DNA of 64,000 bases from Trichocoleus sp. (GCA_036702865.1 DATNQD010000087.1:1-64000), one strand, 5' to 3'; shown: positions 35,340 to 44,831, counted from the stretch's first letter. The notes: generated from the letters alone by a model not told the origin. Numbers and translations are program-made.

Positions 35340-36431
35340 ATGGTGCTTGAGCAGGAAGGATTGACCCGATCGCCGCGCAAGGTGATTATTACAGGCGGTG
35401 CGGGCTTTATTGGCTCAAACTTTGTCCATTACTGGTGTCGGCAATATCCAGGCGATCGGGTTGTGGTGCTGGATGCCTTGACCTATGCCGGAAATCGGGC
35501 AAATTTAGCATCACTGGAAGGACGTGCAAACTTGAGGTTTGTGCAAGGTGACATTGGCGATCGGGCACTAATTGACCACTTGCTTCAGGAAGAGGCGATC
35601 GATACGATTGTGCATTTTGCGGCTGAGTCGCATGTAGATCGATCGATTTTGGGTCCTGGTGCGTTCGTGCAAACGAATGTTGTCGGTACGTTTACCTTGC
35701 TAGAGGCATTCCGCCAGCACTGGATGACGCAGGAAAAGCCGGAGCACTACCGCTTTCACCATGTTTCCACCGATGAAGTCTATGGCAGTTTAGAAGCAGA
35801 CGATCCGGGCTTCTCAGAAACAACGCCATACTCACCTAACAGCCCTTACTCTGCTTCCAAAGCGGGAAGCGATCATCTGGTTCGCGCCTACTTCCACACC
35901 TATGGTCTGCCGACACTAATCACCAACTGCTCGAATAACTATGGCCCTTATCACTTCCCCGAAAAACTCATTCCCCTCATGTGTATCAACATTCTCTTAG
36001 GGAAACCGCTGCCTGTGTATGGCGACGGACAAAATATTCGGGATTGGCTATATGTTGAAGACCATTGCAGCGCGATCGACACGGTGCTACACAAAAGCAA
36101 ACCGGGCGAAACCTATAATATCGGCGGCAATAATGAGGTGAAAAACCTCGATTTGGTGCAAATGCTTTGTGCTCTGATGAATGAACTCGCGCCTGAGTTG
36201 CCCGTCCGTCCGGCAGAGAGCTTGATTACTTTCGTCAAAGACCGTCCTGGTCATGACCGCCGCTATGCGATCGACGCGACCAAAATCCGGACGGAGCTAG
36301 GCTGGGAACCCTCTGTTACAGTAGAGCAGGGGTTGCGCTGTACCGTGGAATGGTTTTTAAGTCATCCTGACTGGTGGCAGCCACTTTTATCAGCAGAGTA
36401 TCAGGCTTACTATCAAAAGGTTTATGCGTAG
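35340..36431 (+). CDS. rfbB: dTDP-glucose 4,6-dehydratase
   Basis: RfbB (RmlB) converts dTDP-glucose to dTDP-4-keto-6-deoxyglucose. The 363-residue protein has an NAD-binding motif [15 protein letters not shown] near the N-terminus, [15 protein letters not shown], the [10 protein letters not shown] catalytic stretch (Thr-Asp-Glu), [15 protein letters not shown] with the YxxxK pair, [17 protein letters not shown] and [13 protein letters not shown] near the end. All these are RmlB hallmarks. The start ATG 35340 is preceded by AGGAAAAGG-like purines. It completes the four-gene rhamnose pathway. Confidence 0.96.
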   Translation: MVLEQEGLTRSPRKVIITGGAGFIGSNFVHYWCRQYPGDRVVVLDALTYAGNRANLASLEGRANLRFVQGDIGDRALIDHLLQEEAIDTIVHFAAESHVDRSILGPGAFVQTNVVGTFTLLEAFRQHWMTQEKPEHYRFHHVSTDEVYGSLEADDPGFSETTPYSPNSPYSASKAGSDHLVRAYFHTYGLPTLITNCSNNYGPYHFPEKLIPLMCINILLGKPLPVYGDGQNIRDWLYVEDHCSAIDTVLHKSKPGETYNIGGNNEVKNLDLVQMLCALMNELAPELPVRPAESLITFVKDRPGHDRRYAIDATKIRTELGWEPSVTVEQGLRCTVEWFLSHPDWWQPLLSAEYQAYYQKVYA

Positions 36432-36549
36432 AGGATTAGAGGTCTGGCTGCTTAGAATAGTGTCTGGATGAAGTAGCCCTCCCTTAACATTGCGCCTGCA
36501 ATCCTCCCAAATCTCTACCCCCTCAAAATTGCCCCCAGGAGAGGTCATC

Positions 36550-38286
36550 ATGTTCCATTGGTGGAATGCGAGAAGACGAGCGATCGCCCGATTTCCCCTA
36601 TTGCTGGGATTGTTTAGTATCACGCTTGTGGTGGTGTTGGGCTGTTCTTCCATCATGGGTCTACTGCCCAACACAGCGACCGTTGCAGGAGCAAGCAACG
36701 TTGCCTATCCGCAGGCAAATCGGCTGGCAGTCGGGACGAATCTGTCTGGAATTGCTGATTGGTCTACTCAACTTCCTTTCCTGGATGCTTTCAAATATGC
36801 GCGTTCCTGGCTGACTCAATGTCAGGGTGGGGAAGTGGGATGTAACGGAACCTGGGATACTCAGGAAACCGACAAGCTCGACCTTGATGAGCATGGCTGG
36901 GTGAAATCTTTGCCGAAACCGGAAGATCCGCCCCAGTTTACGCGAGTGGGGACGTTTTTGTTTAACAGCATGGAGCAGTATCCCGGTGGACAATATGTGG
37001 TGCTGTATGACGGGGAAGGGACGATCGAATATACCTTTGATGCCAAAAAGGATACAGCCGCCTCAAAACCCGGACGCGATGTCATTACTGTGACGCCTTC
37101 TCATGATGGGCTTTTCCTGCAAATCACTGCGACTGACCCCAAGAAGAACGGTAACTATCTGCGCAATATTCATGCTGTGCCGATCGCCTATGAGTCGACC
37201 TTTCGAGAGCAGATCTTTAACCCCACGTTTATAGAGCGCATTCAGCCGTTTAGTGCACTGCGCTTTATGGACTGGATGCAAACCAACAATTCGCAGCAGC
37301 GCTCCTGGGCAGACAGACCTCAAGTTGAGGATGCGTCTTATGCCATTAAAGGCGTGCCGATCGAAATCATGGTGGAACTGGCAAATCGAATGCGAGCGAT
37401 GCCCTGGTTTAATATGCCGCATCAAGCGAACGACGAATACATCAGCAATTTTGCGCGGCTGGTCAAAGAAAAACTTGACCCCAAACTGAAAGCTTATGTT
37501 GAGTTCTCAAATGAGGTGTGGAACTGGCAATTCCAGCAGTCGCACTATGCGTTGGAGCAGGGAAAAGCCAAATGGGGACAGGACAAAGGAGATGCGTTTG
37601 CTCAGTGGTATGGCATGAGAGCAGCGCAAACGTCGGATATCTGGAAGCAGGTTTTCGGCAATCAGCGCGATCGAGTAGTTTCAGTGATAGGGACGCAAAC
37701 CGGATGGCAAGGACTGGAAGTGCCAATGCTTGATTGTCCTGCCTGGGTTGCAGAAGGCAACAAACCTTGTTTCCAACATGGAATGGATGCTTACGCAATC
37801 ACGGGATACTTTAGCGGTAACTTGGGTAAACCGGAAAATCAAACCCTGGTTGAATCGTGGTTTCGAGAACCCGACGGTGGCTTTCGAAAAGCCTTTGAAC
37901 AACTGGGCATGAAAGGAACGTTAGGGGATAGCGTAGGGGATACGGCGAAGGGATTCGCCTATCAAATGCAGGTTGCCCGCGATCGGGGCTTGAAACTGGT
38001 GGCTTATGAGGGCGGGCAGCACATCGTTGGCAGTCAAGGATTGGAAAACAATGAAAAGCTAACTGACTTCTATATCAAAGTGAATCAGCAACCAGAAATG
38101 AAAACCGTTTATACGGAAATGCTGAACCAGTGGAAAGAGGCAGGCGGAACCCTGTTTATGCACTTCAATGACATCGGAAAACCGAGTAAATGGGGCAGTT
38201 GGGGCGCACTGGAATCGGTGGAGCAAAACCAATCGCCTAAATATGATGCGCTGATTAACTTTATTCAGCAGAATCGATTGCGGTAA
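36550..38286 (+). CDS. Lipoprotein with clan-A glycoside hydrolase-like features
   Basis: From ATG 36550 (AGGAGAGG upstream) the protein has 578 residues. The N-terminus is basic then hydrophobic and ends with a lipobox-like VVLGC (Cys near 32), so it should be anchored outside the cytoplasm. Residues 55-215 form a beta-rich domain with a Cys-rich SWLTQCQGGEVGCNGTW segment. From 225 on, the protein looks like a TIM-barrel glycosidase: RFMDWMQTN, WFNMPHQANDEYI, and VEFSNEVWNWQF with a clan-A-like Asn-Glu pair (Glu near 322). LVAYEGGQH with a second Glu near 487 could be the nucleophile. I infer an exported polysaccharide hydrolase or transglycosidase acting on the polymer made by the adjacent rhamnose cluster. 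Such proteins are sometimes labelled cellulose-binding. Confidence 0.7.
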   Translation: MFHWWNARRRAIARFPLLLGLFSITLVVVLGCSSIMGLLPNTATVAGASNVAYPQANRLAVGTNLSGIADWSTQLPFLDAFKYARSWLTQCQGGEVGCNGTWDTQETDKLDLDEHGWVKSLPKPEDPPQFTRVGTFLFNSMEQYPGGQYVVLYDGEGTIEYTFDAKKDTAASKPGRDVITVTPSHDGLFLQITATDPKKNGNYLRNIHAVPIAYESTFREQIFNPTFIERIQPFSALRFMDWMQTNNSQQRSWADRPQVEDASYAIKGVPIEIMVELANRMRAMPWFNMPHQANDEYISNFARLVKEKLDPKLKAYVEFSNEVWNWQFQQSHYALEQGKAKWGQDKGDAFAQWYGMRAAQTSDIWKQVFGNQRDRVVSVIGTQTGWQGLEVPMLDCPAWVAEGNKPCFQHGMDAYAITGYFSGNLGKPENQTLVESWFREPDGGFRKAFEQLGMKGTLGDSVGDTAKGFAYQMQVARDRGLKLVAYEGGQHIVGSQGLENNEKLTDFYIKVNQQPEMKTVYTEMLNQWKEAGGTLFMHFNDIGKPSKWGSWGALESVEQNQSPKYDALINFIQQNRLR

Positions 38287-38315
38287 TAGGGCAGGTGATC
38301 GAGATTCGGAAATAG

Positions 38316-38357
38316 CAACCTGTTTGATTACAGATTTTAATTTTTGATTACAGGTTG
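38316..38357. terminator. Possible bidirectional terminator between convergent genes
   Basis: CAACCTGT at 38316-38323 pairs with ACAGGTTG at 38350-38357 around an AT-rich loop that itself holds the direct repeat TTGATTACAG twice. It overlaps the last codons of the carotenoid isomerase-like gene. Role uncertain. Confidence 0.35.
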
Positions 38358-39904
38358 AGTTGCTTGAGCATTGCAAGATGCTTGCTGAGTGGCGCGATCG
38401 TATTTGCTGTAATCATGCCGCTACCAGCGACGGCAGGCAGCCCAATGCCGGGAAAGGTGGAATCGCCGCAGCAGAGTAATCCAGGGAGGGGTGTCGTTGA
38501 AGGAGGAAACAGGCTTTCACTGGCGCGAATGGCAGGACCATAAGAGCCACGATGACGACGCAGATATCGCTCATGGGTTAGCGGTGTGCCTGCCAGCGTG
38601 ACCTCACAGCGCGATCGAATGTCAGGAATGACTCGTTCGAGTGCTTGCCACAAGACTTCAGTGCGTTCTTGCTTCTGGCGATCGTAATCTGCACTGCGGC
38701 GATCCATGCCCTGCCACAGATCATAGGGTTCGTTACCGGGAGTATAAGCGTGAATCGTATGTTTGCCGGGAGGCGCAAGCGTTGGATCAAGCAGCGAGGG
38801 AATCAAAATCAGGATCAGGTTTTGGGATGCGGTAATTCCGGCGTTCCAGTCATTGACGACAATATGATGACAGGCAAGATTGGGCGATAGCCCCTTCGCA
38901 TCAAGGCCGAGATGGAGGTGCAAAAAGCTATCGCATTCAGGAGTTGCCTGTTTTTGAATCAGGAATCGCTTCGGGACTGCCCCCTCTGGCAAAAGCTTGA
39001 CGGTATCCCAGACTGAGGCATTGGAGACGATCGCTCGTTTTGCCCGCAAGATTTGACCATTGCGGAGCCGTACCCCAACTGCTCGACGATTTTCCACCAC
39101 AATTTGCTCTACATGGGCATTGAGCAACAGCCTGCCGCCCCGCTTTTCGAGTCCTCGCACAAGAGCATTAACTAATGCACCGCTGCCGCCGATCGGGTAA
39201 TCCAGCTTGACCTCAGGGCGATACCAGTCTGCGAACATAAACGCCACTTCTGCCGCACTTGTGCCACTAGCGGGTAAACCAGACAGCAAAAAACAAAGCA
39301 TGTCCAGCCAGTTGCGAATAAAGGGATCGGTGATCACTTCATTCATGATGCGATCGAATGATCCGGTGAGCCTGGAAACATTTGCTGCATAACGTCCGAG
39401 GCTGGGCAGAAACCGTCCGATCGTCCAGATTGCCTGCCAGTCATAGCGCAACGCTACTGGAGGGAGAGCCGTCGCTGCTTTGGCATAGGGTTCCATGACT
39501 CGCTGCAATTCCCGCCATTCCTGCACTGCTCGATCGCCGCGCAACTGTGCCAAAACCTGACAAAACTGATCGGCTCCAACGGTTGTATCAAACGTGCCTT
39601 CAGGCAAACAGCAACCCCAGGTGTCGTAAGTGACGCAAGGCAAATCTTCCTCGATCGCATCCAAAATCTGCCGTAGTGGATTAGGAGATGGACGGTAAGA
39701 TAGCCCAGAATAAAGCGAAGGACCCGAATCAAATGTAAAGCCTTGCCGCTCAAACCCGTGAGCCGCTCCACCAGGAATGCTGTGACTCTCGCAAACGGTA
39801 ACGGCATCACCGTACTTTGCCAGTAAAGCCGCACAACTCAAGCCGCCAATACCGCTCCCAATCACAATTACATCTGGTTCAGCGTGAGACGATGCAGCTT
39901 GCAT
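38348..39904 (-). CDS. CrtISO-like FAD-dependent oxidoreductase
   Basis: The 518-residue flavoprotein belongs to the phytoene desaturase/carotenoid isomerase superfamily. The FAD dinucleotide motif VIVIGSGIGGLSCAALLAKYG is at about 12-32, followed by VCESHSIPGGAAHGFER. The FDSGPSLYSGLS and CVTYDTWGCCLPEG stretches closely recall cyanobacterial and plant CrtISO-like proteins. The C-terminal FAD contact is GLLCCGDSTFPGIGLPAVAGSG. True CrtH isomerises cis-lycopene; this may be that enzyme or the related CrtISO-like paralogue, whose substrate is less clear. The start ATG 39904 has GAAGGAG nine bases upstream, much better than the TTG at 39940. No other carotenoid gene is adjacent. Confidence 0.78.
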   Translation of the reverse strand: MQAASSHAEPDVIVIGSGIGGLSCAALLAKYGDAVTVCESHSIPGGAAHGFERQGFTFDSGPSLYSGLSYRPSPNPLRQILDAIEEDLPCVTYDTWGCCLPEGTFDTTVGADQFCQVLAQLRGDRAVQEWRELQRVMEPYAKAATALPPVALRYDWQAIWTIGRFLPSLGRYAANVSRLTGSFDRIMNEVITDPFIRNWLDMLCFLLSGLPASGTSAAEVAFMFADWYRPEVKLDYPIGGSGALVNALVRGLEKRGGRLLLNAHVEQIVVENRRAVGVRLRNGQILRAKRAIVSNASVWDTVKLLPEGAVPKRFLIQKQATPECDSFLHLHLGLDAKGLSPNLACHHIVVNDWNAGITASQNLILILIPSLLDPTLAPPGKHTIHAYTPGNEPYDLWQGMDRRSADYDRQKQERTEVLWQALERVIPDIRSRCEVTLAGTPLTHERYLRRHRGSYGPAIRASESLFPPSTTPLPGLLCCGDSTFPGIGLPAVAGSGMITANTIAPLSKHLAMLKQLNL

Positions 39905-40092
39905 CACAAGCAACTCCTTCAAGTTGGGCGATCTTATCAATATCGCAATTATTCCAGAGGCTAGGATAACCTAATTCTGCAAATCCCTTAGCCGTCCTAC
40001 TGTTTGTCTCCTACCATTAACAAGTGGCAATTCCACATAGCGATCACGCAGATGCTACCAAGATTTCTATATCGACTGCTGTACCCCGTAGG

Positions 40093-40710
40093 CTAGACTG
40101 CTACGAAATCGTTGTAGTCCCTGCTAAAGTACCGGAATGCAGCGGTTCCGTCTGGGAATGGCTGGATCACTGCTGCGCGATCGACTGCTTCACGCTCTGT
40201 ATAGGTAGCCTTGTGAATGTCACGCTTGTGAGCCAGCATGTTGCAGAAGAAGCCACAGATGAACATGACAGATGAAGTTACGTCCACTGCCACTTCAGGC
40301 GCGATGAATGCCCGGTAACCCGCGTCTAAAAAAGCTTTCGCGAACACTTCACGACCCGATTCACAGGCTGTCGTAATGAAGGTACCGCTAGCGTTCTTGA
40401 CATACTCTCCGATATTGTCTGGCGTCAGGTTGAACTCTACCTCCTCGTAGCAGTAGTCCGTCCCTACCCTCTTCTCGATAACCGTGAGCCAAATACGATT
40501 CTCATGCCCAATGCCGTGCGCGCAGAGGATAGTGTAGTCAGCCTTTGGAACATGCCCTGCCAGAAAGTCTATAGCATTCTGCTTTTCGTTGAGCCAAACC
40601 AGAGAGACGTTGAGTCCGTAAAACTCCAGCATTCCCCGGATCGCGATCGCCATCTGATAATTTTCAAGATTTTTATCGTAGGCAATAATAACCCTGTCAT
40701 ATAGGTTCAC
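40093..40710 (-). CDS. Minimal CHAT/caspase-like domain protein
   Basis: No family name is certain, but the 205 residues follow the caspase-hemoglobinase fold. Strand 1 is RVIIAYDKN, a helix, strand 2 NVSLVWLN, then strand 3 YTILCAHGIGHEN with a candidate catalytic His65. Strand 4 is GTFITTACESGREVFAKAFL with candidate Cys116, followed by AGYRAFIAPEVAVDVTSSVM and a last helix. The TACESG...AFLDAGYRAFIAP...VD pattern parallels CHAT peptidases (SACETG...AFL-AGA--VIAS-W-VD). The protein is just this one domain, without the usual TPR or effector fusion. The start is GTG 40710 with AAGGA seven bases upstream; a TTG at 40728 is less likely. A 49-codon frame overlaps its start. Protease activity and any role in defence or regulated proteolysis are inference. 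Confidence 0.65.
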   Translation of the reverse strand: MNLYDRVIIAYDKNLENYQMAIAIRGMLEFYGLNVSLVWLNEKQNAIDFLAGHVPKADYTILCAHGIGHENRIWLTVIEKRVGTDYCYEEVEFNLTPDNIGEYVKNASGTFITTACESGREVFAKAFLDAGYRAFIAPEVAVDVTSSVMFICGFFCNMLAHKRDIHKATYTEREAVDRAAVIQPFPDGTAAFRYFSRDYNDFVAV

Positions 40711-40846
40711 GGTAGTTTCCTTCGTCAAGAAAGCTTATCTGGGGTTCAACGATCGTGTTCACCTGCCGCTGGGACTTTTCAACTCCTACCGATCGCCTTA
40801 AGTTCACGCCCTTCATTCCGGCTCCCTTTGCGACTGGAAAATACAT
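40697..40846 (-). CDS. Candidate 49-residue protein overlapping the CHAT-like gene start
   Basis: An ATG at 40846 opens a frame of 49 codons ending in TGA at 40697-40699, which overlaps the GTG start of the CHAT-like gene by 14 bp in another frame. The first part (MYFPVAKGAGMKGVNLRRSV) lies in repeat copy B and resembles the frame in copy A (MYFSVAKEAGMMGMNLSRSL). No ribosome binding site precedes the ATG. The arrangement would allow translational coupling of a small partner with the CHAT-like protein. It may equally be a chance frame in a non-coding repeat. Confidence 0.3.
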   Translation of the reverse strand: MYFPVAKGAGMKGVNLRRSVGVEKSQRQVNTIVEPQISFLDEGNYREPI

Positions 40847-40865
40847 GACGGTGTTAGTGCGCTAA
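40790..40865. repeat. 76-bp dispersed repeat, copy B
   Basis: This is the ungapped partner of 416-491 (65 of 76 positions identical by my count). It lies about 80 bp upstream of the CHAT-like gene start and covers the first 19 codons of the overlapping small frame. Confidence 0.75.
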
Positions 40866-41138
40866 GAGGCGTTGCCCAACTTAAGAACAATTCGTCCTTA
40901 GCCTCCTAAATCTATCGGAAACAATCTTTCAAAGTTCTCCGCTTGGGGGGATTTAGGGGGCATGGCGGAATTCAACCCTCAACTCCATACTCTGATTAAA
41001 CAATTTTTCCTGAACTTCGGTGCAAATTTCTGATTTATCGCTATGATTCCCTCTTAGCTTGTCTCATTACTAATCAATTGAGTTGCCAAGCTAAAGAGAA
41101 ATTAGTATATTTGTACCTAACTCGTTCAGCCCAACCGC
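40866..41138. other. Intergenic region upstream of smc
   Basis: About 270 bp separate repeat copy B from the GTG start of smc. It includes a G-run segment (ggggggatttagggggc) of a type I recall as frequent in cyanobacterial intergenic DNA. No gene, tRNA or terminator is visible. Confidence 0.45.
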
Positions 41139-44100
41139 GTGTACATCAAGCGCATCGAGCTCTCTCACTTCAAATCCTTCGGCGGCACGACGGCAGTTCC
41201 GCTGTTGCCGGGGTTCACGGTCATCTCTGGCCCAAATGGCTCAGGGAAGTCCAACATTTTGGATGCGCTACTGTTTGCGCTGGGTCTATCGAGTTCTAAA
41301 GGAATGCGAGCCGAACGACTGCCCGATCTGGTCAACCAGAACCAGACAAGCAGGGGGCGATCGATGGTCGAAGCCAGCGTTACTGTCACCTTTGCCCTGG
41401 ACGATGCAGATGCACTGAATGCCCTGGACGAAGATGAGCCGATCGCTTCTGAGAACGATGATGGTGAAGACAGCAATCATCAGAACGGACATGCCCAAAC
41501 CGAGAAAACCCAGAACGGACATGCCGACAATGGCAATCTCCAAACTGCCGTCCCCTCCATTACCGAGTGGAATGTCACCCGAAAACTCCGCGTCACTCAG
41601 CAGGGAACCTACACCTCCAGCTATGCCATCAACGGGCAAACCTGCACCCTGACCGAGTTGCATGAACAGCTTCATAAGTTCCGCATTTATCCCGAAGGCT
41701 ACAATGTCGTGCTTCAGGGGGACGTCACCAGCATCATTTCAATGAATGCGCGAGAGCGACGCGAAATTATTGACGAACTTGCCGGAGTTGCCGCCTTCGA
41801 TCGCAAAATCAATCAGGCAAAAGAAAAGCTGGATGCCGTCAAAGAACGAGAAGAGAAGTTCCGTATCGTTGAGCGAGAACTCATTGCCCAGCGCGATCGG
41901 CTCTCTCAAGATCGGCTTAAAGCCGAGAAATATCAGCGGCTCAAGGCAGATCTGCAAATTAAGTCCCAGTGGGAGGCAGTATTAGTTTGGCAGACCCAAG
42001 CCAAACAAGCTGAACAGATTGAGGCACAAATTACGGCAAGCAATCAAACGCAGGCAGACCTGGAAGCCCAGCTTACAACGTTGGCTCAAGAGATCCAAAC
42101 CGCAACGGCTGAACTCGATCGCCTCAATGCCCATGTCAAAGCATTAGGGGAAGATGAACTGCTGGCACTGCAAGCTACGTTGGCGACCCGTGAGGCTGAA
42201 CTGCGGCAACTGCAACGTCAGGAGCAAGATTTACTCGCCGCCAGTCGAGATATGACTTCAACGCTGGAGCGAATTCAGCGAGAACTCCAGGAACAGATCA
42301 ACCACCTGGAGCAAGCCACCCAGGAAAAAGCCAACCTGGAAACCCAATCGATTGCCCAGCTCCGAGCCGAGCGTGATCAAGCCCAGCAAACGCTGGAAGC
42401 CAGCCGCGAAGCTGCCAGTTCTGTTGCTTCTGCCTCAGATGCCTGGGTGCAAGAGCAAACCGCCCTGCGTCGGGAAGCCGAAGCCATCCTCAAAAAGCTC
42501 GAACCTCAGCGCACCGAGCAAGCCCGCCTGCAAGAGCGAGTCAACCAACTCCGGCAAAAAATTCAGGAACAAACTGAGGCTCTCGGATCGATTGCTCAAG
42601 AAATTGCCGACAAACAAACCGAACGAAGTGCGATCGAAGCGCAGCTCAATCCTGCTCGTCAACAAACCGAGTCTCTGCAAAAATCGCTGGCTGTCGCCGA
42701 ACGAGAACTGCAAACCCAGCAAGATACCCAACTCCGCCTCCAAAAAGAGCAGCGAGAAAAACAGCGGCAGCTTGACAAACTCGAAACGCAAGCACAGATC
42801 ATCCGCGAAACGCAGGGAACCGGAATTACTCAAATCCTGCTCGATTCCGGGCTGACAGGCATCTGCGGGCTGGTCGCAGAACTCGGTCGCGTCGATCCGC
42901 AGTATCAACTGGCGTTAGAAATTGCCGCAGGCGGTCGCTTAGCTCAGTTAGTCGTGGAGGATGACGGGGTTGCCGCTGCCGGAATTCAGCTTTTGAAGCA
43001 AAAACGCGCCGGACGAGCAACTTTTCTGCCGCTCAACAAAATTAGAGCACCGCAGTTCACCCCAATTTCTGCCTGGAAACGACCCGATGGTTTCATTGAC
43101 TATGCCGCAAACCTGATCGACTGTGACGATCGCTACCGAGATGTCTTTGCCTATGTGTTTGGCAGCACCGTCGTCTTTGTTGATCTGGCTCAAGCGCGTC
43201 GGCACATGGGACAGTACCGGATTGTGACGCTAGACGGCGAACTGTTAGAAACCAGTGGCGCAATGACCGGGGGCAGCGTTTCGGGTCAGCGTGGCTCGCT
43301 GCACTTTGGCACGGTTGAACCGACTGAATCAAAGGAAGTCCTGGCACTACGCGATCGGCTCCAGGAAATCGAGCGGATTCTCGATCGCTGTCAGCAGGCA
43401 ATTGATCAGGCAAATCGCACTGTCCGGCAACAGTCGCAGGCGTTGGTTGATGCCAAACAGCAGCACCGCGAAATTCAGCTTCAGGCAGACCAGCTACAGC
43501 ACCAACTGGCACATCTGGTGGCGCAAGAGGGGCAACTGCGAACCCAAATTTCCCAGAACACGCAGGAACTCACCACTGCCCAGGAACGACTGCAGCAGCT
43601 CGAAGCCGATTTGCCGCGTCAGGAAGCCGAGCTTCAGCAAAAACGAGAAGTCCTGGCAGAACTGGAAGAATCTCAGACGCACAGCGAATGGCAGCAAATC
43701 CAGGCAACGATTCGATCGCAAGAAGCCGAACTCACCAATCGCCAGCTTGCCCTTCAAACAGCGGAGCAGCGAGTTCAAGATTTAGAAATCCAGCGACAGC
43801 GGGTTCAGGAAAAAATTAATCAATTGCGGCAACGGCTACAGGAATGCCGGGCACAGCAGTCTGGTCAACTGAATCAGCGATCGACCCTAGGCACCCAACA
43901 GGCAGAACTGAGCCAGCAAATCATCGCCACCCAAACCGCGCTGGCAACCATGGAACAGACCCTCTCAGCCGAGAAACAGGAGCGCGATCGGGCAGAGCGG
44001 CAACTGCGAGAGCAGCAAACACAGCGACAGCAGGTGGAATGGCAGCAGCAAAAACTCATTGAAACGCAGCAAACCCGCCGCCAAGAACTCGCAACCCTGC

Positions 44101-44831
44101 AAGAGCAACTAACTGCACAGCGCGCCGAACTGCCTGACCCCCTGCCCGAAATCCCAGAAACCGTTACAGATCTGGCTGCCCTACAACATGAACTGCGATC
44201 GCTGCAAAAACGCCTTCAGGCGATGGAGCCAGTCAATATGCTAGCGCTAGAAGAGTACGATCGGACGCAGGCACGCCTGGAGGAACTGAGCCAAAAGCTG
44301 GGCACGCTGGACGAAGAGCGAACTGAACTCCTGCTGCGAATCGAGAACTTCACGACGCTGCGGCAGCACGCCTTTAAAGAAGCATTTGATGTCGTCAACA
44401 AAAACTTCCAGACGATTTTTGCCGAACTTTCAGATGGAGACGGCTATCTGCAACTTGACGATCCACATGACCCGTTTGGGAGTGGCTTGAATCTGGTGGC
44501 GCACCCTAAAGGCAAGCAGGTACAGCGGCTCGCTTCCATGTCAGGGGGCGAAAAATCTTTGACGGCTCTCAGTTTTATCTTTGCGCTGCAACGCTACCGT
44601 CCTTCGCCTTTCTATGCCTTTGACGAGGTAGATATGTTCCTGGATGGGGCAAACGTGGAACGATTAGCTAGAATGATTAGACACCAGGCTCAACAAGCCC
44701 AATTTATCGTCGTGAGTTTGAGACGACCGATGATCGAGGCGGCAGACCGAACCATTGGTGTCACACAAGCCCGAGGCGCATACACTCAAGTACTGGGCAT
44801 CAACTTGCAGCCTCAAAGTGCCTCCATGTAA
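41139..44831 (+). CDS. smc: Chromosome segregation protein SMC
   Basis: SMC dimers with ScpA and ScpB organise and segregate the chromosome. The N-terminal ATPase head has IKRIELSHFKSFGG and Walker A GPNGSGKSN at 31-39. Two long coiled coils surround a hinge (about 575-690, with GLVAELGRVDPQYQLALEIA and GGSVSGQRG just after). The C-terminal head has the signature SMSGGEKSLTALSF and Walker B PFYAFDEVD. At 1230 residues it is slightly longer than typical. An acidic, Asn/Gln/His-rich insertion (about 90-135, including EDSNHQNGHAQTEKTQ) sits in the N-terminal head and contains a 15-bp direct repeat (41481-41495, 41511-41525). The start is GTG 41139. No scpA or scpB gene is nearby. Confidence 0.95.
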   Translation: MYIKRIELSHFKSFGGTTAVPLLPGFTVISGPNGSGKSNILDALLFALGLSSSKGMRAERLPDLVNQNQTSRGRSMVEASVTVTFALDDADALNALDEDEPIASENDDGEDSNHQNGHAQTEKTQNGHADNGNLQTAVPSITEWNVTRKLRVTQQGTYTSSYAINGQTCTLTELHEQLHKFRIYPEGYNVVLQGDVTSIISMNARERREIIDELAGVAAFDRKINQAKEKLDAVKEREEKFRIVERELIAQRDRLSQDRLKAEKYQRLKADLQIKSQWEAVLVWQTQAKQAEQIEAQITASNQTQADLEAQLTTLAQEIQTATAELDRLNAHVKALGEDELLALQATLATREAELRQLQRQEQDLLAASRDMTSTLERIQRELQEQINHLEQATQEKANLETQSIAQLRAERDQAQQTLEASREAASSVASASDAWVQEQTALRREAEAILKKLEPQRTEQARLQERVNQLRQKIQEQTEALGSIAQEIADKQTERSAIEAQLNPARQQTESLQKSLAVAERELQTQQDTQLRLQKEQREKQRQLDKLETQAQIIRETQGTGITQILLDSGLTGICGLVAELGRVDPQYQLALEIAAGGRLAQLVVEDDGVAAAGIQLLKQKRAGRATFLPLNKIRAPQFTPISAWKRPDGFIDYAANLIDCDDRYRDVFAYVFGSTVVFVDLAQARRHMGQYRIVTLDGELLETSGAMTGGSVSGQRGSLHFGTVEPTESKEVLALRDRLQEIERILDRCQQAIDQANRTVRQQSQALVDAKQQHREIQLQADQLQHQLAHLVAQEGQLRTQISQNTQELTTAQERLQQLEADLPRQEAELQQKREVLAELEESQTHSEWQQIQATIRSQEAELTNRQLALQTAEQRVQDLEIQRQRVQEKINQLRQRLQECRAQQSGQLNQRSTLGTQQAELSQQIIATQTALATMEQTLSAEKQERDRAERQLREQQTQRQQVEWQQQKLIETQQTRRQELATLQEQLTAQRAELPDPLPEIPETVTDLAALQHELRSLQKRLQAMEPVNMLALEEYDRTQARLEELSQKLGTLDEERTELLLRIENFTTLRQHAFKEAFDVVNKNFQTIFAELSDGDGYLQLDDPHDPFGSGLNLVAHPKGKQVQRLASMSGGEKSLTALSFIFALQRYRPSPFYAFDEVDMFLDGANVERLARMIRHQAQQAQFIVVSLRRPMIEAADRTIGVTQARGAYTQVLGINLQPQSASM

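Noticed and set aside
38316-38357. Strong terminator between the glycosidase-like and CrtISO-like genes
   Set aside because: The stem is only 8 bp with a long loop and no T-run on either side, so it is listed only as a low-confidence possibility.
42352-42855. 167-codon Lys/Ser-rich frame inside smc
   Set aside because: A shifted-frame shadow of the coiled-coil coding sequence.
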